Source: a virus. From it: a stretch of 61,751 nt of DNA. The notes under the pieces are model-generated. The model searched no databases and had not been told where the DNA came from. It saw nothing but the letters and a program-made list of their open reading frames with translations. The stretch covers positions 1-61,751 of the IMG/VR virus record IMGVR_UViG_3300027847_000989. One strand, given 5' to 3'. Positions 1 to 7,174 of the stretch are shown here, in pieces (the first letter of the stretch is position 1; the number at the start of each line of letters is the position of its first letter). Both the position numbers and the translations under genes were made by a program.

Positions 1-1
1 A

Positions 2-103
2 CTCGATGCCGATAACACAGACAAGGCACCACACTGGTGGTATAAGCTGACACGTGTAGAACAGCAAGCACTCAACGCCGCCGCAGCACTTGAGTATGAG
101 TAG
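2..103 (+). CDS. 3' end of a truncated gene, function unknown
   Basis: An open frame enters from the left window edge and stops at TAG (101-103), giving 33 visible residues with a Trp-Trp-Tyr cluster followed by an Ala-rich helix-like end. Codon use resembles the neighbouring plus-strand genes. The start lies outside the window. The fragment is too short to assign. Confidence 0.55.
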   Translation, partial: LDADNTDKAPHWWYKLTRVEQQALNAAAALEYE

Positions 104-171
104 GGATGCCAGCAGGGATGCCAGTAGATTCTTTCCACTGTAAATACTGTAAACATGCAAGGATGTTACAC

Positions 172-594
172 ATGTCAATGTACATACCACACCGTGCACC
201 ATTCAGATTCACACGCAGTGAACAGCCTGACTGGTCGGCAACTTTGTTCACAGATGGATTCAATAGGGACTGGTACTTCAGTTACCAGACACTCATTGCC
301 TTCGCATCTAAAGAGACTGGACTTGTCATTAACCGTGACATGGGATCAACAAGAGCCACGTCGAATCACCTGGCTGCCGTACCTATAGCTTCTGGTACTC
401 ACGTATCAGGCACTGACTCACCACCTCATAGGTCAGTGAGCGACAGGCAATTCACCGAGCTAATGGCACCAGCAAGGACAGCACTCGTTGATCCCTCACC
501 ATCAGACCAATGGGTCGTCGCTGCTCAATGGCTCGAACAGAATGGTCACATGAAAGCTGCTGCTGACATGCGACTAGCAATGGACGCATGCTAA
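172..594 (+). CDS. Small phage protein, unknown function
   Basis: About 140 residues. The frame is open from 106, but ATG 172 is preferred because AAGG (159-162) sits at normal distance and a copy of the 13-mer (132-144) lies just upstream, as for other early genes. ATG 163 is an alternative. The protein has a motif FSYQTLIAF (residues about 38-46) in an aromatic-rich N-terminal half, and a C-terminal amphipathic segment containing QWLEQNGHMKAAADMRLA that looks like a helical hairpin. No signal peptide or membrane segment is visible. I do not recognise a characterised family. Confidence 0.7.
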   Translation: MSMYIPHRAPFRFTRSEQPDWSATLFTDGFNRDWYFSYQTLIAFASKETGLVINRDMGSTRATSNHLAAVPIASGTHVSGTDSPPHRSVSDRQFTELMAPARTALVDPSPSDQWVVAAQWLEQNGHMKAAADMRLAMDAC

Positions 595-630
595 CTCTAT
601 TACTACCGCTAACAAAATTCCACCACCCCC

Positions 631-659
631 TTGACAAGGTGCCATATGTATGGTATAAT
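631..659 (+). promoter_or_regulatory. Consensus sigma70-type promoter
   Basis: TTGACA (631-636) and TATAAT (654-659) are separated by exactly 17 bp, a perfect match to the housekeeping bacterial consensus. Transcription would begin near 666. A one-mismatch copy of the 13-mer, TTTACATTGGAAA (679-691), lies about 13-25 bp downstream of that start, where a bound protein could block elongation. It is the best promoter seen in the window and presumably drives early plus-strand transcription by the host polymerase. Confidence 0.85.
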
Positions 660-962
660 AGAGGGGTTCCCCACCATCTTTACATTGGAAAGAATCATGG
701 CTCCTCTTCACTGTCCAGCTTAAACCCAAGCTCTACTTCTACTACGCAACCAACCTTGGCGAACTCAATGAACTCAATGAACTCAATGACCTGTACTGTA
801 CATCGAAGCATGGTACTAGAGAGCAGTCACTAGTACCGCACATGCCCTGTGTCACACGCTGCTAGGTTTCCTGCCCGATCCTTAGCAGTGCAAGCCAACC
901 CTTCTTACCCTCAGGTTTGGCGTGGCATGGGGTGTGTTTTTCTACTCACATTTCCGTTCACA
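660..962 (+). other. Structured leader downstream of the promoter; no intact gene
   Basis: This gap holds a variant 13-mer (679-691), an 8-codon reading frame from ATG 697 to TAA 723 preceded by GGAAAG, and three copies of GAACTCAAT (761-787). Three stem-loops follow: 812-837 (GGTACTAG/CTAGTACC), 859-888 (CTGCTAGG/CCTTAGCAG) and 894-921 (GCCAACC/GGTTTGGC), then five T at 937-941. A second frame is open from 662 to TAG 865 and reads like protein (ELN repeated three times) but has no start codon. It is one base out of frame with the 697 ATG, so the region may be a gene with an indel, a leader peptide, or a small RNA. Not a tRNA: no T-loop consensus. Confidence 0.5.
761..787 (+). repeat. Three tandem copies of GAACTCAAT
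   Basis: The 9-bp unit is repeated exactly three times. In the start-less open frame it encodes Glu-Leu-Asn three times. Slippage-prone repeats of this kind can vary in number between related phages. Confidence 0.9.
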
Positions 963-975
963 TTTCCACTGTAAA
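950..975 (+). promoter_or_regulatory. Tandem half-site plus full 13-mer upstream of the 997 gene
   Basis: ATTTCC (950-955) is followed after six bases by ATTTCC that begins a full 13-mer (963-975). The same 12-bp phasing occurs at 2044-2069 ahead of the 2083 gene. The phasing suggests an extended operator with a half-site about one helical turn upstream of a full site. Function is inferred. Confidence 0.45.
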
Positions 976-996
976 CATTAACCTATTGGAGTAATG

Positions 997-1182
997 ATGT
1001 CACAGAATCAACACAACAACCACGCTATCACGCTCAAGGAACTCACCAAGCTAAGGGATGACATCGAAGAATACACTGAGGCAGGGGGCGAGGGTAATGA
1101 ATGGGGATACGGTCCACTAATGGGCCGCAGTGCTTGCGACCTAGCCGACTGCGAAGATGATGACATTGAAACCTTTGGCTGA
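997..1182 (+). CDS. Small acidic protein ending at an in-frame TGA
   Basis: 61 residues from ATG 997 (GGAG at 988-991; ATG 994 is closer than usual). The protein is acidic, with Asp/Glu runs near the end. The reading frame continues without interruption past the TGA (1180-1182) for 74 more codons to TAA 1405-1407, so the gene may originally have encoded about 136 residues. The stop is followed by C (TGAC), a context known to be leaky. Nonsense mutation, sequencing error or programmed readthrough are all possible. Confidence 0.6.
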   Translation: MSQNQHNNHAITLKELTKLRDDIEEYTEAGGEGNEWGYGPLMGRSACDLADCEDDDIETFG

Positions 1183-1407
1183 CCGGCAGTAAGACTGGCT
1201 CTAGTTAGAGTCAAGGCAGATGACAGCCTATCAGTGGCATTCGACATTGATGACATGGCTAACTACATGATCAACGACATCGCAGAAACATTGGGCGTGT
1301 CAACAGAACTATACATGGGCCTGCTAGGTTCCGACCAAGTTAACATACTGCTCAAGGCAGTAGATACAGCAATGGAATACTATAAGGAAGGACAATCGCA
1401 TGCCTAA
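1183..1407 (+). other. In-frame continuation beyond the TGA of the 997 gene
   Basis: 74 sense codons then TAA in the same frame as the upstream gene. The segment is protein-like (VAFDIDDMANYMINDIAETL is within it) and ends overlapping the start of the 1400 gene, as real genes here do. Internal ATG codons (1252 or 1264) lack an evident ribosome site. Best read as the second half of a gene split by one stop codon, expressed only by readthrough if at all. Confidence 0.45.
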
Positions 1408-1846
1408 CACACCACGTAACCCATCACGTGACCAGCTACAGATCATTACGTCCGAAGTCAGCGGCATAGAACACAGCATTCAGTTACCACCCATAGGTTA
1501 CATCGCAGTGGCAGTGTACTCACCTCACTCAACACCATGGGACTACTATGGTATGAAGCAATGCCATGAGTGGGAGGCAGTGATGAAGGCATCGTACCTA
1601 AACAATGAAGCACCCATACCATGCATAACCCTTGAGAAAAAGGCACGCCGCATATCACCGCATGGTTCAGGTCCCGGTGGTCGTGTTCGATTCGGTGACG
1701 ACATGATGCCTAGCCTATACAGTCTAGTAGTACCGGCTGAGTTTGTAACACTGGCAAAGCTTAAGATTGAATGCCACAAGCTAGACGTGGAAGAATGGCT
1801 TGATGGTGCATCCCCAATGCCAGCAGTAACTAGAGCCTGTATGTAG
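1400..1846 (+). CDS. Hypothetical protein
   Basis: 148 residues with AAGGAAGG at 1384-1391 upstream of ATG 1400. The sequence alternates beta-like hydrophobic stretches (GYIAVAVYS near residue 33) with a basic Gly-rich loop (residues about 82-97, HGSGPGGRVRF). No family recognised. The start overlaps the end of the preceding open frame by 8 bp. Confidence 0.7.
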   Translation: MPNTPRNPSRDQLQIITSEVSGIEHSIQLPPIGYIAVAVYSPHSTPWDYYGMKQCHEWEAVMKASYLNNEAPIPCITLEKKARRISPHGSGPGGRVRFGDDMMPSLYSLVVPAEFVTLAKLKIECHKLDVEEWLDGASPMPAVTRACM

Positions 1847-2082
1847 GGCGAGCCTTTCAATTCTCACCACTCATGCAGATCATGGTGCTTAACGGCACCT
1901 GCTCACCATGTGGGCAGTTACTATGTACCACGGCTGACATTGCCGTGTCTTTCCAATAGTGTACGTAGCATAACGAACGGATGGAGTACGATGCTTTCTT
2001 TAATGGGGGGAGCATCACGACCACACCGTCCCACATGTTTTATATTTCCACCCGCATTTCCACTGTAAACAAGGACAATACA
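1847..2082 (+). other. Intergenic region with two hairpins and a 13-mer
   Basis: Stem-loops at 1884-1899 (GGTGC/GCACC) and 1929-1947 (CACGGC/GCCGTG, followed by TCTTT) could form a weak terminator. A 28-codon frame (1873-1959) with a CxxC pair has no ribosome site and is doubtful. The 13-mer at 2057-2069 with an upstream half-site (2044-2049) precedes the next gene, and TATATT at 2041-2046 could be a -10 element, but no -35 is clear. Confidence 0.4.
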
Positions 2083-2709
2083 ATGAGTGACGATGCAAAT
2101 GAACAAGTACCGGCAGACGAAGGAACACTCGACCGCTACATTAACATACGAGTGGACCGTCCAGTAGTGGGCCACTCGCAAATGGGAGGCTACGTCATTG
2201 ACATGGATGACATAGCTGATGACTGGCCCGGATACCACACCATGATCATGGACAAGTACGCTGAACTACTGGCCTCACAAGACCTCCTGCTAGATGGCAC
2301 ACTTGCTCAGAAGATCAGTGAGTACATCATGTGGGGCATGGTCAATGAGATAGAAGCGGGAGGCGATGACCCGCACGACTTCGATGATTACCTTTGTTGG
2401 ATCAGTGAATGCTGGGAAGGATTCGGTGACGAACATGCATGTGCTGTAATGGAAGCAGAGAACGATCAGCAGTTCCAGGCATACCACGTCAATCTCAACG
2501 ACAACATGCCCATCTGTACCATGTCAAAGAAATGGGGCAAGGACTACAAGCAATGGAGTGATGATTGTAAGCCAGCTACAACTTTCAGTAGTGACCCTGA
2601 CATTCAAACGCTAGTAGGCATGATGACTGCAACCATGAACATGCAAGACTACCTCAGGGCACGACCAACGCTGACCAACATAGCTCAACGACTCGGTACT
2701 CTTAACTAA
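2083..2709 (+). CDS. Hypothetical acidic protein
   Basis: 208 residues. ATG 2083 follows AAGGA (2071-2075) and the 13-mer at 2057. The frame is open from 1981, but that segment translates the noncoding 13-mer. Highly acidic and rich in Trp, Met and His, with no Cys cluster or membrane segment. Probably an early host-interaction or accessory protein; family unknown. Confidence 0.75.
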   Translation: MSDDANEQVPADEGTLDRYINIRVDRPVVGHSQMGGYVIDMDDIADDWPGYHTMIMDKYAELLASQDLLLDGTLAQKISEYIMWGMVNEIEAGGDDPHDFDDYLCWISECWEGFGDEHACAVMEAENDQQFQAYHVNLNDNMPICTMSKKWGKDYKQWSDDCKPATTFSSDPDIQTLVGMMTATMNMQDYLRARPTLTNIAQRLGTLN

Positions 2710-2755
2710 TTTCCACTGTAAATCTTAACAGCATCTAACAAGAAGGAGAAAGCAA

Positions 2756-3274
2756 ATGGGCCGAGGAAACTGGTTTCCCAGTACACCCAATCAATGGGAT
2801 GAGTATTACCGGCTGGTCTACGTTGACCTGTCAATGGGTCCAGGTGGGTCATCCGACTCACTTGACCTAGACGTTAACGACGAGCATGAATACCATGAGG
2901 CATACGTTTCACTAGTTGAATGTATGTCTCGCTCTATGTACCCATCAATGGATCGCATCAGGTCCTACTACAACGATGACGGGTACGACATCAAGGACTT
3001 CAATCACAGCAGAGACACCGCCGCTGTATTTGCAAGCGAGCTTATCACTGTCGTATGGGATACGGCAGGTGAAGCATGGCATCAAGGCATTGGTGTATGC
3101 ATGAGAGAGTATGCCGAACCTAACCTAGCACGTCGGCACGTTGACTGGCAAGCCGACAAGCTATTCACTGCACTCAATGAAGTGTATCATTGTAGTGTAC
3201 GCACATCACCGTGGACCTCGGCACCATACGCCGCTACTATTTCCACTGTAAATACCGTAAGCACAGGGGGCTAA
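2756..3274 (+). CDS. Hypothetical acidic protein
   Basis: 172 residues from ATG 2756, preceded by AAGGAG and the GCAA-ATG cassette typical of this arm; a 13-mer (2710-2722) precedes it. The last codons contain another 13-mer (3240-3252), read as Ser-Thr-Val-Asn. Tyr- and Asp-rich and similar in composition to the 2083 product, so possibly a diverged paralogue. Confidence 0.75.
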   Translation: MGRGNWFPSTPNQWDEYYRLVYVDLSMGPGGSSDSLDLDVNDEHEYHEAYVSLVECMSRSMYPSMDRIRSYYNDDGYDIKDFNHSRDTAAVFASELITVVWDTAGEAWHQGIGVCMREYAEPNLARRHVDWQADKLFTALNEVYHCSVRTSPWTSAPYAATISTVNTVSTGG

Positions 3275-3276
3275 TC

Positions 3277-3624
3277 ATGAACCATTCCATATCAAGTCAG
3301 CGTAACATACTCACCCTCACTGTGGATAAGCAAGAACAGCTTGACCTGATTTCAGTGCGGTCAATGGACGCAGAAGAAATGCCTGGAATGGAGTGGGGGT
3401 CGGACAGTCAGTTATACTACTGGTTCGAGGATCTCATAGCCAACAGTGAACTCGAATGGATAGACCCCAGTGAGACAGGCGACCTCACTTCCGCACCAAT
3501 GCTTGGCACACGAGGTGATGGCGATGCAGTCCACGAACGATGGGCGTACATGATATATGAAACACACTACATTCTCGACGACCTGATTGAGAAAGGATCA
3601 GTCATACTGGTTGGGGGTAACTAA
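3277..3624 (+). CDS. Hypothetical protein
   Basis: 115 residues. ATG 3277 has GGGGG upstream and begins just after the preceding stop; the frame extends to 3211, but that part lies in the previous gene. Acidic, with an N-terminal beta-like stretch (NILTLTVDKQEQ). No recognised domain. Confidence 0.7.
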   Translation: MNHSISSQRNILTLTVDKQEQLDLISVRSMDAEEMPGMEWGSDSQLYYWFEDLIANSELEWIDPSETGDLTSAPMLGTRGDGDAVHERWAYMIYETHYILDDLIEKGSVILVGGN

Positions 3625-3672
3625 CATTTCCACTGTAAACTAACGCCAACTAACACGCAAGGAGAAATGCAA

Positions 3673-3873
3673 ATGACTACCAAGGAAGAAAGATACTCCA
3701 TAACAATCGTTAACAAAGACGGCGAAGAAGCTGGCGCGGTAATGGTCATGCAATTGACGCACGAAGGACTGATAGTAGATGTCATGACAGAAGACGAGGA
3801 AGTCATAGGAACCTACGCCGCAACGGCAGATGAATTCCACGAGGACCACTTTAACCAGGGAGAATGCAAATGA
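3673..3873 (+). CDS. Small beta-rich protein
   Basis: 66 residues. ATG 3673 ends the AAGGAGAA-GCAA-ATG cassette; ATG 3667 is an alternative. Short alternating hydrophobic strands (YSITIVNKDGEEAGAVMVMQ) suggest a compact beta fold. Its stop overlaps the next start as ATGA (3870-3873), implying translational coupling. A 13-mer lies at 3627-3639. Confidence 0.7.
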   Translation: MTTKEERYSITIVNKDGEEAGAVMVMQLTHEGLIVDVMTEDEEVIGTYAATADEFHEDHFNQGECK

Positions 3874-4211
3874 CTAAGATCACTAAGATAGTACCACTGT
3901 TCTCATCCAAGCACCTCGTTGCAACACCGGCAGCACATGAACTGATGTACGAGAATAACATCGAGCTTGCTTCACTACTTCACCGTCACTTCCATGGTGA
4001 CTACGGTAACATCTGCTTTGCAGACAAGGCAATGAATGGTTCCGCACTAAAGGATGGCAGCCGTATCATGTCAGTGTATGACATCAAGACACGCGATGGT
4101 ATCCAGCCAGTGTATGTACTGACTGAAGCATTGCAGGACGTTGATGATAACGGCAGGGAATGTGAGCCGTTCCGTAATGTAACCACCGTTCTTTTACCCA
4201 GCGAATACTAG
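3870..4211 (+). CDS. Hypothetical protein
   Basis: 113 residues, starting at the ATGA overlap with the previous gene and preceded by GGGAGAA-GCAA. Mixed alpha/beta composition with one His-rich segment (LLHRHFHGDYGN). No family recognised. Confidence 0.7.
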   Translation: MTKITKIVPLFSSKHLVATPAAHELMYENNIELASLLHRHFHGDYGNICFADKAMNGSALKDGSRIMSVYDIKTRDGIQPVYVLTEALQDVDDNGRECEPFRNVTTVLLPSEY

Positions 4212-4225
4212 GAAGGAAGCTACTA

Positions 4226-4426
4226 ATGTCAGCGTCAACAACCCTCATTTACAATGGTACTACGTACAGGATAAAGGATTCCCTCGGAGCCAACGCAGTA
4301 GAGAGACTAACCGCTACAGGGTGGGAGGCATCATACGTAGCAGGCCACTGGTTGCTATCAGTAGGTCACAACATACGACGTGCTGTATCAGCAGCAGAAA
4401 CTAATGACATGAAACTAGAAAGGTAG
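4226..4426 (+). CDS. Small hypothetical protein
   Basis: 66 residues with AGGAAGGA upstream. Short beta strands at the N-terminus (TTLIYNGTTYRI). Part of the tightly packed early operon. Function unknown. Confidence 0.65.
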   Translation: MSASTTLIYNGTTYRIKDSLGANAVERLTATGWEASYVAGHWLLSVGHNIRRAVSAAETNDMKLER

Positions 4427-4430
4427 TATC

Positions 4431-4697
4431 ATGCGACAGATCATCGACCGAGTAACATGCAGCAAGTGCGGCCAAGTCTTTGACTTCGAGAGGTACAATG
4501 TAGATACCAACGAAGCAAGGATCGAAGCTATAGGCTCATGGCTCACATCATTGGGCTGGAAGCTGTTACGCTACGAGAATTGCAAGAGACGAGCAATGGA
4601 CTTCTGCCCACTGTGTTCAATCAAGTTTAGTTTACGAGAGATGAGTGAGACATCTAACCCCAAGAGTAAGGACAAAGCAAATGAGAACCAAGGTTAA
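4431..4697 (+). CDS. Zinc-ribbon-like small protein
   Basis: 88 residues. Cys pairs CSKC (residues 10-13) and CPLC (about 59-62) are spaced as in a treble-clef or zinc-ribbon fold, so metal binding is likely. Begins 4 bp after the previous stop and overlaps the next gene start by 17 bp. Zinc ribbons of this kind often bind nucleic acid or a protein partner; the target is unknown. Confidence 0.65.
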   Translation: MRQIIDRVTCSKCGQVFDFERYNVDTNEARIEAIGSWLTSLGWKLLRYENCKRRAMDFCPLCSIKFSLREMSETSNPKSKDKANENQG

Positions 4698-5856
4698 CAC
4701 GACAGCGTCAATGACACCCGGCATGCTATACCGCACCATCATGCCAAGCACGTACCTCATGACACGGTATGGAATCGCAGGTAGAAACGCATGGGTTTCC
4801 ATTGGAAATCCTAATGAACCATGGGACAGGCCATGGGTAGCAGGCAGGCCAACACCGATAGTCGAGGTGTGGGTTGAGTACGGTACGCCAGGTGAGGACA
4901 AGCCATACGTCACATGTAACATCGAGGACGTTGGCATCGTCGAAGACACAGACAAAGACCCCATCACGGCGTTCACCCCTCATGTATGCCCTCGGTGTGA
5001 AGGCAGTGGCTTTGCGGATCATGGAAAGAACACCGACACTGAGCGCATGTATATCTGGCATGACCACAGCAAGCCCTATAAAGAACAGTGGCTCAAGATT
5101 AACGACAACACTCACGAGGACAAGGGCACGTTCGGTGAGAAGAAAGATGCTACCCGCCTTACTGCCAAGCAGACTGATGAAGTATGGCGTAACGGACTCA
5201 CCGCCCACGATGACACCAGCTACTGCTCTCAATGCAGTGATTCAGGTGATGGACCCAAGGGTACTGGAGAGATTCGGCACGCTCGCAATGCAGCACGAAC
5301 TACCAATCACTTGGTATCATGGAGTGGCGAGACACCCAAGGGCCTTACGTTCTATGGTTCCTTCGCTGTCCTCTACATCAATGATGATCCCGATGTTGAT
5401 GTTGCCGTACTCGAACCCGCCAACTCATACGACATGGGCTATGGTAGTCATGTCGTATCGGCCAGGGATCTACGCAACAGGCATCGTTCATTCGTCGTGC
5501 CTCAGTACAACAGATGGACACGGGAGATGGTGGCACTCAAGTACCCTCGGCTCTTAGCTCACATGATCTGTGAATCCCTTGGGTATTTCTCCCCCTCCGC
5601 CGTAGCCAGCGCACTGTGCTGCTACCTCAATGGCGAGCCATGCTACTGTGAATGGTACGATCACATGGCACGGTTCAATGAACGAAAGAACAGCAGGGCT
5701 GGCATGTGGGACATGACCGCAGCCATACCATTCAGGTCATTCACTCAGCGTAAGTACCACAAGGGTAGCATGTCTAGCTATCCCGCAGCCACTGAGTTAA
5801 TCAAGGGACTCAACGAAGGCACGCTACCCAATGGCATGCTCGCATCATGGTTCTAG
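4681..5856 (+). CDS. Protein with two CxxC zinc-knuckle segments, unknown function
   Basis: 391 residues. ATG 4681 has the AAGGACAA-GCAA-ATG cassette; the frame extends to 4645 inside the previous gene. Two short segments, CPRCEGSGF (about residue 103) and CSQCSDSGDGPKGTG (about 182), resemble the CxxCxGxG zinc repeats of DnaJ-type proteins, but there is no J domain. The C-terminal third is rich in Tyr, Cys and His. A variant 13-mer (4796-4808) lies within it. No enzyme motif recognised. Confidence 0.65.
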   Translation: MRTKVNTTASMTPGMLYRTIMPSTYLMTRYGIAGRNAWVSIGNPNEPWDRPWVAGRPTPIVEVWVEYGTPGEDKPYVTCNIEDVGIVEDTDKDPITAFTPHVCPRCEGSGFADHGKNTDTERMYIWHDHSKPYKEQWLKINDNTHEDKGTFGEKKDATRLTAKQTDEVWRNGLTAHDDTSYCSQCSDSGDGPKGTGEIRHARNAARTTNHLVSWSGETPKGLTFYGSFAVLYINDDPDVDVAVLEPANSYDMGYGSHVVSARDLRNRHRSFVVPQYNRWTREMVALKYPRLLAHMICESLGYFSPSAVASALCCYLNGEPCYCEWYDHMARFNERKNSRAGMWDMTAAIPFRSFTQRKYHKGSMSSYPAATELIKGLNEGTLPNGMLASWF

Positions 5857-5893
5857 GTCTATCACTATTCCCACATCAACAAGGAAGTTTACA

Positions 5894-5998
5894 GTGGAAA
5901 TCGTACTAACACTCAACCTGTTCACACTAGCGGCTATCGGATGCTTCATCATGGGAGTAGCAGTGCTATTCAATTCGCCGCCTAACTATAAACCTTAA
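5894..5998 (+). CDS. 34-residue membrane peptide starting at GTG inside the 13-mer
   Basis: GTG 5894 lies within TTTACAGTGGAAA (5888-5900) and is preceded at 6 bp by AAGGAAG. The product begins Met-Glu-Ile and is one hydrophobic helix (LNLFTLAAIGCFIMGVAVLF) with a short polar tail, so a single-pass membrane peptide is likely. The same arrangement, an AGGAG-like site, TTTACA and GTG-GAA-AT, starts the genes ending at 23778 and 59350. Confidence 0.6.
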   Translation: MEIVLTLNLFTLAAIGCFIMGVAVLFNSPPNYKP

Positions 5999-6009
5999 GG
6001 AGAATACAA

Positions 6010-6189
6010 ATGAATGACCTAACACCCGAGCAGAAGGAAAAGCTAGCCGATCTTGTGGTCGATAGCTGGGACCTTAAAATTCTATTGCAATTTGCTGTCG
6101 ATACAGTGCTGAATATGTACCTTGAAGACGACGAAGCAGCGAAGAGAGATGCAGTATACATTGAATTTTTCACGGACAACCCTGAATGA
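6010..6189 (+). CDS. Small acidic helical protein
   Basis: 59 residues with AAGGAGAA upstream (5997-6004) and ATG 6010. Mostly helix-forming and acidic, with a hydrophobic middle (LKILLQFAVDTVLNMYL). No family recognised. Followed closely by the 6201 gene. Confidence 0.65.
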   Translation: MNDLTPEQKEKLADLVVDSWDLKILLQFAVDTVLNMYLEDDEAAKRDAVYIEFFTDNPE

Positions 6190-6200
6190 GGACAATGCAA

Positions 6201-6497
6201 ATGAAACTTGACACACCAGATGACAGGCGATACGCAGAGATCGCACTGTCAGTACAAGATGCATGCAACACACTGGCAGTAACCAATGAATTGTCACGCC
6301 GCCTTGCAGTAATCAATGACACGCATGACTGGGACACTGCCCGTCAGCATCCCGCCACTGTACTGTTCATTGATAAGCTATCATCACTTGCACGATGCCA
6401 AGTAGGTATCGGTGGAGTGAGGGTCAGCGAAGCATACGATGCATGTGAGAGATTACGAGACGGACTTGAAGTTGAATGGGAGGTAACACCACTATGA
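6201..6497 (+). CDS. Small helical hypothetical protein
   Basis: 98 residues; ATG 6201 follows AGGACAA-GCAA. Predicted mostly helical. Several residues of the kind MKLDTPDDRRYAEIALS suggest an N-terminal amphipathic helix. The stop overlaps the next start as ATGA. Confidence 0.65.
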   Translation: MKLDTPDDRRYAEIALSVQDACNTLAVTNELSRRLAVINDTHDWDTARQHPATVLFIDKLSSLARCQVGIGGVRVSEAYDACERLRDGLEVEWEVTPL

Positions 6498-6895
6498 GTG
6501 ACACGACCACACTAACCCGCCACCTATGTGAAGGCGGACAAGAGAATGCACATGTCGTAAAGGGTTGGCCTTACGGCAGAGTGAAGAGATGCTACAAGAG
6601 ATTCTGGATCGAACGCCATAAGAACGGCACCGTTCGCATGGTGATGCAGACATCGTTCCCTTGGTTACCCGATGACATATCACCTGAGTATGGCGACTGT
6701 CGCTGGAACAAGCCGAAGCTAGGGGTGTACCAATCATTCATCATCTTGTACACCGACACTGAAGATGGCACCACTCATCACACATGCCTTGGCAAGACAC
6801 CATGGGCTGAGCATATCCAGAAGTTCCTTGACAAGTGGGGCAGCATGCTCACTGATGACGAGGTCAGGGCTGTAAGTAATTCGAGTCCGTATTAA
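6494..6895 (+). CDS. Hypothetical protein
   Basis: 133 residues, ATG 6494 within an ATGA overlap. Trp- and Tyr-rich basic middle section. No cofactor motif visible. Ends in a TAATG overlap with the next gene. Confidence 0.65.
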   Translation: MSDTTTLTRHLCEGGQENAHVVKGWPYGRVKRCYKRFWIERHKNGTVRMVMQTSFPWLPDDISPEYGDCRWNKPKLGVYQSFIILYTDTEDGTTHHTCLGKTPWAEHIQKFLDKWGSMLTDDEVRAVSNSSPY

Positions 6896-7146
6896 TGGTA
6901 AGGTACACCATTAAGTTCACACCAATAGACAGGGTGACAAAGAAATCCCTGCTGCCTGCTGGCTTAGAACTCACGCTAGTAACTGAGCTACGGGCACCAT
7001 CACGTCGTGGTGCCATCAAGGAATGCATGAGGAAAGCTGGCAGGCTTATCAACGCGGTCAGTACGACTGACGTGAAAGACTTTACCATCAAGGTACGCAG
7101 TGCTTTTGAAATGAAGAAGCGTGGCACCTTGATACAGTTCATGTAA
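6895..7146 (+). CDS. Small basic hypothetical protein
   Basis: 83 residues, coupled by TAATG to the preceding gene. Basic, with a beta-helix-beta look (VRYTIKFTPIDRV ... LELTLVTELRAPSRRGA). Could bind nucleic acid, but no motif proves it. Confidence 0.6.
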   Translation: MVRYTIKFTPIDRVTKKSLLPAGLELTLVTELRAPSRRGAIKECMRKAGRLINAVSTTDVKDFTIKVRSAFEMKKRGTLIQFM

Positions 7147-7174
7147 TTTACAGTGGAAATAAAGGATAAAGCAA

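Noticed and set aside
588-833. An 81-codon frame across the strong promoter
   Set aside because: It starts upstream of the promoter, ends in low-complexity sequence and has no ribosome site.
840-925. Cloverleaf-like stems resembling a tRNA
   Set aside because: No T-arm GTTCRA consensus, no acceptor stem pairing and no CCA context; only independent hairpins.
997-1407. Genome-wide recoding of TGA as a sense codon
   Set aside because: Many genes end at TGA within normal ATGA overlaps (for example 3870-3873, 6494-6497, 16730-16733), so TGA is a working stop.
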